In this document: positions 39,958 through 51,900 of the stretch, piece after piece
How positions within the stretch are numbered: the stretch's first letter is position 1
Layout of the letters: every line of letters starts with the position of its first letter
NCBI GenBank assembly: GCA_025267735.1
Contig: CM046296.1
Coordinates: 23,214,464-23,278,463 of the forward strand
Origin: Mactra quadrangularis
Lineage: Eukaryota > Mollusca > Bivalvia > Venerida > Mactridae
Reading direction: 5' to 3'
DNA length: 64,000 bases
Made by a program: the position numbers and the translations under genes
Notes under the pieces: model-generated
What the model was told of the DNA's origin: nothing
What the model saw: only the letters and a program-made list of their open reading frames with translations
Databases searched by the model: none

Positions 39958-42900
39958 GTAAAATATTCATTAATAAATTCATGGTTCTTGAAATAAAAAC
40001 TAACCAATTATGACAATGCTAATAGGGGGTTTATAGTAATTTTTTCGTGCCTTATATGAATATATGCAAGTGTTTGAAATCATTGGGTTTTCATCAAAAG
40101 TGTGTTATGTGGGTTATATATATATTCATCCGAACGACTGCTGCCAGTTTATTCCTCATCTAAAATTACTAAAGAATAGAACATCGTTTGGATGACTGGG
40201 TTTTGGTGTAAAGAATAATAAGTATGCTTTTTAAAGAAAATTGCTCAAGAGTGTTGTTTTGCCATTGCATATTGTAAACTGAGAAGGCTATGAATGCGTT
40301 TTAACTACAAGGCTACTTGTATTTCCTCAAAATATTATTTCTATTATCGAAATGACTTTATTATTTAACTCACAATCTGCTTGGGACAGTATGCTTTGGA
40401 AACGGATTGGAACATCATCAGATGCACAATATTTAGGCATATGGCCAGGTTTCAAATCTTTTTAAAGCTTAGTAAATCACTCCCCAAGGAGATTGATATG
40501 TATACCAGTAGTCCGATTACCAAGGGTTGAATCTGTAAAGCCGGTAGGTGTGCATCAACATGAAACTTAAAATGAAATTTCTTTTTTTATTTAAAATTGC
40601 ACTAATCGAACATACGTTATAATAATCTTTTACTTTTATTTTAGAGACGATGGGAAGATAACCAAGGGAAATGTGGAGTGTGTGGTGATCCTTGGGATCA
40701 AACACCTAGAGAAAACGAAGCTGGTGGAATCTATGCTTTAGGCGTCATTGTTGGACAATATGCACCAGGCTCAATTATGGAAGTTATCATAGATGTTTCC
40801 TCGAATGGAGGTGGTTATTTCGAATTTCGTCTTTGTGAAAATAATAATGTTTCACAGGCAGTTAGTCAGGAATGTTTTGACGGAGGTCTACTATTGATTA
40901 AAGATGGAAATTCAACTAGATTTTCACAAATACAGACTGGCATCAATAAAGTGTTTATAAAACTTCCAGAACACGTGACATGTAATCAGTGTGTATTACA
41001 ATGGAAATATAGAACAGGTTAGTACCTACAGTACTTTGATTACACGTATAATCAGAAATAGACCGGTATCCAAGTGTATGCAAGGAGTGTATGCAGAAAT
41101 TATTGCGCCTGTCATAGCGGACTACCTGTATGAATTGCAGTATGAATATAATGAGGGACTTATTTCGGATTCGATGACTTCAAATTTGATATGGTCTGCT
41201 TTTACTGTAGGGGCATTTGTTTGGGACTAATGGTTCTAAACAAATAATTACTGATATAATATGTGCAATTTAATGGTGAAATAGAGTAGTATGCAATTCA
41301 AACGCTACACTATGAAGCGTTATATTTCGTCACCTCATTCTGATCAAAAACGTGCTAACTTATATTTTCCATAAATGTCGCTACTTAATAGTTCTTGCAG
41401 CGGCCAAATTATAGGAAATATTCAAATAGTGCATAAACTATTTCAATTCCGAAAGTACCTACATTAGCCTTAGATTTGTTATCTTTTACTTTGAATCCTC
41501 TGCACAAACCATATGTGCACGTGACTTGTTGTATCACTCAATACAACTTTTGTACGGAGGATTTGAAGCTAACGATCGGAACTTACAGTATCAATTTGGT
41601 TTTCTGAGGAAAGAAGGACAATAGCTATTTTATGCCTTAATTGATGTCATTCATCTATATATTTGGAAAGAGAAATCGACGCGAAACATAATTGTGTTTA
41701 TCTCCTTAGTTGTAGTGAAGATCACGTGACTATAGACCCTGTTTAGGTATGCCTTTAAAATAATGCATTGACACAACTTTATATCTAGGGCTTATCGAAA
41801 CACTATCGTAACTCCCTTTATTTTCAAATGGAGTTACAATAGTGTTTTGTTCAATCTTCGATATTACGTGCATTTTTTACATGAACTAGACAATCGTGAT
41901 TTGCCGTTCCAAGTTACTCGGAGAGACACATGTCACTTCACGTGTAATTTAAATACACTTGAATCACTCTATGACTCACGTGTTTCTGTTTTACAGAATA
42001 GAAAACATTTTACAAGTGTTGATACATAAACAATTAAAACATTAATTTTGAAAGTGTTTGATGTGGTACTTTTAAATGTATGTAAAATATCGTCAAAGTC
42101 TATACGGCATTAAACGTCAGTAGTTTAGACATTTTATTATCATGGAAAGAGTTGCTTTAATGTATGGTACTTTTGTTTGGTTATCTCCAGCTTGTAACTA
42201 GTTCATTCATTCTTTTATGACAAATGATAGCTTACGTCGCCGTCTTCCTTATTTTTTTCTCTTATTATACGTGTTAAATATGTGAAACAATGAGGTCTTT
42301 TCATGAAGTATTTGTACGGAATACAGTCAAGTAAAGTCAAAATGCTATTGGCAAAAAAGAAGTACATTGACAATTATAATTTCAGCGGTTATTTTACTAA
42401 ATAAAATATATACTATTTAAAACATGAAGAATATCATGTACAATAGATATACATAACAGAATAGAACAGAACATAATATAAGTGTGGCAATTTAAACCCA
42501 TTTAAACTGTTACACGTTAGTCTTAGATAACAAATGGTTAATGAAATGATAAACTCTTAGGTCAAAAAATGATTTAACACCGAATAACATGAAACAGTAC
42601 ATGTTGTTATTCTTCGACCAATGCCTCTCATATAGCTGATTTCATTTTTCATAGAAATCATCAATTCATACTAAAAATGAAAAAAAAAACTCTTGTGCTT
42701 ATGACCTTATGAGTAGTCAATTCAAGTAGTAAACAAAAGATTGACGATTTCTTTTTCCAGAATTTCCTGACATCATATAGCGCATTAAATAAATATTACT
42801 AGATTTGCCTTAAAGTTTCCGATTGATCCTGTGAGTTTATTGTTAGCTCTGAATCTTCAATACGAAAATTCAGTCTACCGGTAAACTAGGTAATATGCAA

Positions 42901-45900
42901 TAATAATAATAATTTGGCGAAAAACAAGCGTCTGCGTACATTCTGATGATCACGTGACTATAAACTCTGAAAATACCGATCCCCTCTTAAAAGATAAAGT
43001 TAAACAAGTTTAAGTGCGGTTTTAAGTCTGCTTCCATATACATGTTCAGTCGACTTTACAATTTTGTACGATAACTCCTGATCACCCTCAGGCAGGCGAT
43101 CCCTCACAGTATCCATTTACACCTGGGTGGAGTGGAACAATTGCAAGTAAATTTCTTGCTCAAGGAAATTAGCAGTGCCATCGGGGTGAATCAAACACAG
43201 GATCTCTCGATCCCTAAGCGCGCGTTCCACCACTGGACCATTGCTTCCTTAGGCTGTGTTCTTTGTTGCTATATACTCTTAATAGTTCTTGTTTTTATTT
43301 ATTTTTATCTAGCTGACCAATACGGATGTGACACTGATTCTATGACCAACCAAACTACATGTGGTTTCGGATATGGACCAATGCAAACTGAATATTACGC
43401 ATGCGCGGACATAGCTATCCTACAGAATCCAGATGCCTCAGGAAGTGTACCATACAGTGTGATGGGTACAAACAGACTTCACAACACCAATCGTATTTCT
43501 CTTAAAAGATCTCGACGTCAAGTCACCCAAGTTCAAATGCCTGGAATGGGTGGGTCAAGGCCACCATACATTCCTAAAGTCAATATGAACATTGCTCGAC
43601 GAAATAATATGCCACAAAGTAGAGATAGTAGACCAGGAAGACCAACAGGGCAATTTAACGTAAATCCTAATGGAGGCTGGACATGGAGCAGTGGACCAAT
43701 CAACGTCAATCAAAATAATATCCCCAATATCGTCATACCACAGCCTCAACAGACTCACACCCAGCTAGACACAACACCTGTAGAAGAACGTATACAAATA
43801 GCAAACCCTCATTTAAATGGTGTTATATCAACTACCTTTCATAGAGGAGGCCAAGTTAGGACAAGTTTTAATCGACGCCGTAAGGGAAGAATCCCAGAAC
43901 ACCGAGGACCACCACCCACTCTGGTCATACCCACTGAACCAACGTTTATCAAATCACATTCTGCATCTGCTACGTTCGGAGGTGACATGACTAGACTAGC
44001 AACATTTCAACAAAACCCACATCCACAAGGTTCTCAACAAATTACAATACAGAAAGTGTCCAGAACAAGACCGACGTTTGTGAAGCCATCTAGAATACAG
44101 CGGCAATTCTTAGATCCAATCAGCGCTAATCTAGGTCATTCAGGAGTTACATTGCATCAACACACTGTCACACAAAAGATACTGCGAGGAGCATCGCATG
44201 CAACACCTACAAGGAACTGTGAACATTGTCCCTTTGACCAATGTTTAGATGATAAACTTCGCTTGGACTATTTATTTCCTGGTCTATTTGATAGTCCAAC
44301 AAACTTTTTCGACTGTAAAAGATATGAGAGAGTATTTACTATTGGAAACTATGACGTTCTTCAAGAAGGACTACCGAGCTGTAGTCATCCAAGATTTAAA
44401 AGACAACTTCAAGCATTTGATGACGATGATATTGGATGTTGTTCCACGTGAGTATAAGCTTAATTATTAATTTCATAATGTGCAGACATAGCCGAGGGAC
44501 TCCACAGGCTAGCGGCATGCTCCGATCTACCTGAAGCATTATATGTAAGTTTAAATTCAATAGTTTACATACGTATCTTTAATATTCACTACCCGAACGT
44601 TTTTAAATGTGCCCTCTGATTGCAACAATTTGCTTACGTGTCCATATACGTATAAAACATGGGTATTCATTCTTTTGAAGGAAGTAGATGAAACACTTCA
44701 CAAGTGATCCGATCAGACGTATATGCTGATTCAAAATCGATGAAAAGATGCCTTATACAATCTTAGGCAAATAAGCACAATGCCACCTATTCACTTTTAT
44801 AATAGCATTGTACTTAGACTGTAGCTTATATGCCCATCCTCCCTCCTACCAATGATTTTTAATTATGTTAGGCAATTGTCAGTCACTGACGAACGTATAA
44901 TAATTATAATAAATAACGACTTTATTTATTTTGGATTACGTATTTGGTGTAAACCCATTTTCAATATGGTCCACAGTATGCGCCTAGTAGTTGGTTAACA
45001 GCTAAATCAAAAGATTTAGCCTTTCCAGGAATATTGAGTAGATGGACTGACCGCCGTTATATGATCTATACAATATGTTGCTACAGCCTTAAACCCACAC
45101 AAAAATAAGACTGTAGCAAGGGACATCATTTGGACACATACACCTGTGGGAATACCAAATTGTTATGCAATTACCGGATTCAAATGTCTATCATTTGTTG
45201 AAATATAGGGCTCACATTATTCAAAGCGGACAAAAAGTCAGAAGATTTATAAGTTAATTGACAGATATATTTTATCATACGGGAAACTTCAAGTGCAGTA
45301 TAATTATTTATTTGACAGAGTTCGTAGTGTGTTGTACCAAACGTCTATACTTAAACATTGTAGAACTAATTGCCTACTTTAAATGCTTGTTTGGTGTTTT
45401 TTAAAGATAAAAAATGTGTAATATATAGAGACGCAGTAACCTATATTTGTTCAAGTAGATCTCGGCAAATGATATCAATAGGTGGCTACGTTAAGTATGG
45501 TGTTCTTAGCTGAAGTATAAGATTCAATTACTCACTCTTACATGACACATTACAAACCACAAGTAATTTATCACCGGAAGTAAGTCTTTGTACAGACTCT
45601 TAAGAAAATCACATACTTTCTGAAAGGTTTATTTAACATAGTATGGTGGCTGATTTATGCCATGTCGTATTTTCGAAAACACGAAGACACGACAAATCCA
45701 TAGTTTGTCGTATCTTCGTCTTTTCGTTTCTTCGTTTCGAAGAAACGAACACACGACAAAATAAAAAAAACAATACGACAGATAAAATGTGTCTTGTTTT
45801 CGCCTTACATCTGTCGTATTTTCGTCTTTTTGTTTCTTTGTGGCGAAGAAACGAAAAGACGAAGATACGACAAACTTTGGATTTGTCGTGTTTTTGCCCT

Positions 45901-48900
45901 TCATCTGTCGTATCTTCGCCACGAGGAAACGAAGAAACGAAGAAAACGAAAAGACGAAGATACGACAAACTATGGATTTGTCGTGTTTTCGCCTTACATC
46001 TGCCGTATCTTCGTCTTTTCGTTTCTTCGCCACGAAGAAACGAAAATACGACATGGCATAAATCAGCCACCATAACATAGAGTTGGTTTTTTTAATTAAA
46101 ATGGGCACAATGTCATGCCGAGATTTTTTGCAACATATCGCAGTGCATGTTTCATGTTAAGTCATCTAGCTTAATTAATGTCTTTGCGTTGGCGTTGATG
46201 CTCTTTGGTTTGATTTACTGGTTTTGTTAGGTAATTTAAATCTGTTTTAGAGAAAATTAATTACTTTTCAAACCAAGTTTTATGGACACTGGTTTTACTG
46301 CCTAGACTTACGAACATCACGAAATGAAAATGTCCTGTTCATACGGAAGCTATTAAAATAAGTTTATTTTTTGTGCATTTTTTTTTCTAAAAAATATAAA
46401 ACCATTTGTCATTTTGGTAAAACATATTCTCATTAAACGTGAAAGTGTCATATCAGCAATTTTGATGGTATAGTAATAATGTTTAAGAATATTACGACAT
46501 ATTTAGTCGTAAGACCTATGCTATATCTGACCAATAGTTGCATAAAATATAGATTAGTGCTTGTCGTCTTTGAAGGAAGTAAAATTATGTTAGATCGAGG
46601 AATTAAATGTAAAAAGGTCGATATTGTCTAATATACACGTAAAAAGATAGGAAATAATGGCATGGGCTTCTTCGAACGAGGCAAAGGGTCAAAGTGCATG
46701 TACCATTTATCCGAAACCCCTCTGATGTTATTTTGAGGGTTGCAATAAACGTCGGTTGGTTGCGACTATGAGCTATATACAGCCATACACATGTATAATT
46801 ATAATATGATTTTCATGAATTCATGCTTAGGTACATGTGCACTGTTGTCAATATACACTCACTGAAAGTTCTAGTCGGTCATCCATTAATTCCTTATTTT
46901 CAAATTACTGATTTTGGTGAGTGTAGTTCAAGATGGTTTAACGTTTATATTGTCAATACAATGTTCGGATTATAATCGTTGCCATGGAAACGTTATCAAT
47001 AGTACATTTATAAAAATTAATGGAATTAAATAAAAAAATCCATGTTATGATCCTGTTGACATTAGGTCATTTTATGAATATATTTTGAGTTAATTAAATT
47101 CTTTATAATTAGAAAAAATATACTATCTAGGTCAGTAGAATAAATTACCAAATAATTTATAATTTACTTTTTACGATTTTTGGACAAGTGGTACGAATTA
47201 AACCTAACAAGCGTGAATAGGTCAGTGTGTCAAAATTGATTATGACAGCATCATTTCGACTTCATTTCTATGTGACTATATCCCGAAAATTGACTGACAA
47301 CAGTGTTCACTGAATTTTTGTCACGTGTGTGTATAAAAAAGCAGGAATTATTTATTATTATTAGGTTATGCCGCGTTTTAGAAGCAAAGGCAGTTGCATA
47401 GCTCGTAATGAAACAGATGATTGTGTTTTACCTGTCTCGTCTGCCCTTCAAATAGCCCCCTTTAAGCTATAAATTACGAAATTAAGCGAATTTCATTCAA
47501 GGAAAGTGATTTTCTTTCGCAAATTTTCCTTTTTATGATTTCCCTGATATGTTTTGTAAAACGAAATATATTATTATTTACTTCTTATTCAAAACAATCC
47601 TATTTTGGCTGAACAACATTTCAGTAACGTCAAACATTGTTTACACTAAAATGCAATTTGGTCGGTTTACGTACTTAGGTGTTATTATAGTGCAATGCAA
47701 GTGTTACGGAGGCTTGGTTGAAAGTAAAACATTAAGTACGCTTTCTGTATGGTACTAATTGGCACAGGCCGATTTCAACTTGACAAGACGTTACATACTG
47801 CACTCGGAGCTCAAATGTATCGGGTTTTATGTTGATCATACCATCGAATGTATAGGTCGTTAATTGCAGCAATAAACATTGTCTGCTTCATTAGAAACAA
47901 AAGAATGAAGGTGTAACATCATACAGACTTAATAGTATAGTTTGTTTATTTGTTTATTAGGTTAAACGCCGTGTCAACACAATTATGGTCATCTTACGGC
48001 GTCCAGCGCACCTAACCTAGCTTTCCTGGACCCTTGTCTATAACCAGTACTTACCTACCCTTTCACAAGGCCAGAAACTTCTCCATATTATCTAATCAAT
48101 GGAGAAAAATTGACATTATTGTCAAATTTTTATGGAAGGGTATAACCTTTCCGAGTGGGATTCGAACCTGTTTCCCCTTCGGGACACGAGATTCCAAATC
48201 CCGGCGCGCTTACAACTGCGCTATCGACCCGGGTTAAATATGTAGGTAATTTTAACCTATTTTTATAACATGTTGGATTTGTTATATATCAATTCAAACA
48301 AATAAAATACATAACGATGTTGCTAATTATAAACTATTTTATGTCTCGGAATAATCTTGCTTGTTTGCTGTTTGGTTTACGCGATCAAAAATGGAACGGT
48401 TGTAGAAATATCACATTTATACCTATGACACTGTATTCAAATATGCTACGCACACAATAAATACAAAAATGTATTATATGCAATATTTACAATAAATGTT
48501 AAATTTCCAAATTGTCTGTTTTAATCAGTAAAAGCATGTACTGGTGTCAACTCATTTACCTACTACGAGGGCAAGTCCAATCTTTAGAAAACATGAATAT
48601 GCACAACCTATAAGATACCATGTATGTAGAAATAGATATATGTTTACAACTACATAACAGTATTTCAGCAAGTCATCTTTTATTATCATGATAACCTATA
48701 TAATAAATTACTGCTGCTGACAAATATGCAACATAATGATAGCTTAGTAAACACTCATTATGACTTTAAGGCGTGCATCTCTCAAGTCCTAATATAATAT
48801 ATCACATAACTATCATCCTATGACGTGCAGCTAGCGAGAGTTTAGCTTTAAATAATGCACCTGTTATGCCATCTAATCACTTAGCTGTCTCAAACTGGGT

Positions 48901-51900
48901 CGTACAAGTTGTCGGTCGCATGTGCTTTTGTTACGTTTCTAAGTTCACTACCGCAAAACTATTGAATAAGAGGGTACGGAAAATATATCAATCCGGTCAA
49001 GCAATGACACGGAAAAGACTTAACACCTGGGTGTTCATTGTCATTTATCATAGGGGAGTTTTTCATCACGTAGTGACCATAGAACGTCATGACAATACAA
49101 ATTTTGAAATAATAACTGTCAAGATTTCACTTAAATTAAGTGTCTAAACTTAATATGTTATACCATGTTAACTTCATGAATAATATTCTATACTTATTCT
49201 AATGACTAGTATAGGTAATTGTTTGCGGTCAATATTACTTGTGACCACACATCGCTCATATCGACGAAAATAATGTATGTGGTTTTTTGTTAAAAAAACA
49301 CGTCGCAAGTAAACTATAACCGGAACTCAAGTTAATGTTTCTTCGATGTAGGTTCATGCACATACAATCTTTCTACACGTATTTTTGCTGATAAGACGCA
49401 ATTCAAAATATATTGTTAGGTTCATAAGCTTGTTATTACATTGTTACATAAAATGTGTTTTAACTAACATTGAAACCTCGATACATTCGTGTTCTGAGTG
49501 CATTTTGTATGTAGTTTTGTCAAGTTGCAATCGGCCTGTGGCAATAAGTGCGACGCCGAAAGCGCACTTAATGTTTTGCTTTCAACCAAGCCTTGGTAAC
49601 ACTTGCATTGGACTTACATGTGTAAACAGACCATATTGCATTATTTATATAAACAAATGTATGACGTAAATGAAACGTTCAGACAATCTAGAATTGTTTT
49701 TTGTAAGTATTAATATTAATATAGTCCGTTTTAGATAACGTGTTTACATTATGCAAGTAAGCTCGATAGCACTGATTTTAGGGTATATAGTATTTTAGGA
49801 TCGTCTTGTGCCATAACTTTCTGCAAGAATTTATTTCCGAATTTTATTCGCAAAGTTTTCCGCAATAAATTACTTTATAATTTTACATAAATTGTTGCTA
49901 TAGAACAGAATTATACATGCTCTTTACTTTTATATAGCCAGGGGGTACAGCATGCATGGTGTTATTTATAACATAATAAATATTTATAACATAATTATAA
50001 CAAAACTATACGAAATAAAGCAAAAAAAGACAAAATCATGTCCTTCTTAGGTTAGCAATTATTGGTATAGAATATCACAATAGTTAGTTAAAACAGAATC
50101 GATGAATATCTTTATATAATAATATTAGGGAAAATATTTATTGGCATCCTTTTACAATTGTAGTATAGTTTGCTCGTAAGACTGATTTGAGATCATTTAA
50201 AATGTTACAGTCATCTGCGAGGTCAACTGTATCTGTGTTTTGTTTTTGTCTTACGATATGTTTTGACGTAAGATTGTTAGTAACGAACCCACACCCCCCC
50301 CCCTGACCGCACCGATCATAGAAAGAAAACATAATATATTGTGTCATTAAACATGACTTTAAATTCAAAATTATTTTCGAATTATTTTACATGTTTTGTA
50401 CAAATACAATAGAAAACATCACGAAAGGATTTACACCACTCCCAATCCTGTCAGTCAAAATAGACGTTAAAATCTCATCAGTTTTGACAAGCTGATTTAA
50501 ATATTTGAAATATAATTTGATAAATGATTTATTTTTCAGGCGACCACAAGTTATATTGCCTTTAACCGTTGAAGCAGACAATGACACATTTAGTGTAGTT
50601 CAACTTGGTGATTCAAAGAAACAATTTATCGTACAAGGAATCTGCGGGTACGTAGAACATAAATTAAAATTTCAAATTTTTTATACATGTAAACATACTA
50701 TATTATGTTTACATTGTCTTACATTGCATTCGCTATGATGTGACCTATGGTGATGTTATGCCGTAAAACCCAACAAACAAACTAACATTATATGAAAAAA
50801 CATTAATTTAGGGATACTTTTGAATTATTGTCTAAGTTCGAAGTCTATTTTTATTCGAAGATGTAGCATGCCTAGCAAGCCTTCACGGTCAGGGTCCACA
50901 AAAGGCGCTATTTACACATACAAGTATTGTCAAATACGGACCTAATCCAGGCTGATTTCGTTTAGCATTATTTTAACTCCACAGGAATGCTTCGATGCAA
51001 ATAGTTTCTGATATAGGTCAGATTTCTTCAGTTTTAGTGAGCACTATGCTTCGTGTGGTGGTAGTGATTACATGACCGGTTGTCTGTCAACTGTGGTGTT
51101 CGTCGATATTTTGAGAGTTGGTCTGTTTTGATGCATTCAGCGCCCCTATATTTTTATATGCAATCAATAGAATATATTACAGGAGGGTTCAGACTGATCA
51201 TTATCGCACTGATTAGTTTAAGCTGTATGAGTTTGTTTCACAATTGAAAGTTTGCGTGAACTCAACTGTTGCAGAAAAATCGCGACTGCTAGGAGCGTGG
51301 CTTGGTGAGGACGATTTTATCGCCCCGAATGCAATTTAAATAGATGTAGCTATGAAGGGTATGCCAGACCATTAGCATTGGCTTTGGATAAACCAGCTTG
51401 TAAAACGGCTTGTAGCTAAGCACGAAGCTATCATTGTGGTCAAAGGAATGGTTAATTATTTGACTGTACTAACTTTACGATGTCTTGTTTTGTGACTAAT
51501 GCACCATGAGGGCAAGTAAAACTGTGTTATGTACTGTCCATGTACTACATCTAGTACAGTTCATATATACATTTAACACACCATAGTTAATTGATATATA
51601 AAACATCTTCTACTTTTGAACATACCAGCTGGTCAAATTATATTAAGGAAATTGTCGAAATCTGTCAGAATATTTAAGTACTGGTGACATTGATTTATTC
51701 TATACAACGACATGTGTGCCAGCTATCATAAAATATATGATTTTATGTCCGAAACCATAACTCTTACGTTCTGGTCGTTTGTTGTATGTCTCTTAAACCG
51801 TTGTCAATGAACGATCTCTTGTACAGTATAACCTCTGCAGAGTGGCCTCTGCGCAACAACAGTTTATGATATTTCCCTTAGGCGTAATTATATTTGTATT

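Larger units (their letters stand above)
44448..50539 (+). other. LPMO-Spaetzle intron 3
   Basis: 6.1 kb dominated by inserted elements: a SINE, the foldback element, a long-inverted-repeat element (about 47560-49710) and a family 3 SINE inside it. No coding exon recognised. Confidence 0.65.

Noticed and set aside
43132..43312. Upstream extension of the LPMO-Spaetzle exon 3 open frame
   Set aside because: It is read-through of an inverted family 4 SINE and intron sequence. The acceptor TTTTTATCTAG at 43312 joins exon 2 in the correct phase and restores the LPMO motif order.
45629..46108. Open frames of 90-159 codons on both strands
   Set aside because: They are all translations of the internal repeats of the foldback element. 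The same peptides appear in several frames.
48160..48235. Functional tRNA gene at the head of the family 3 SINEs (also 59546)
   Set aside because: The tRNA-like part has a non-standard anticodon region and is always followed by the same SINE body.
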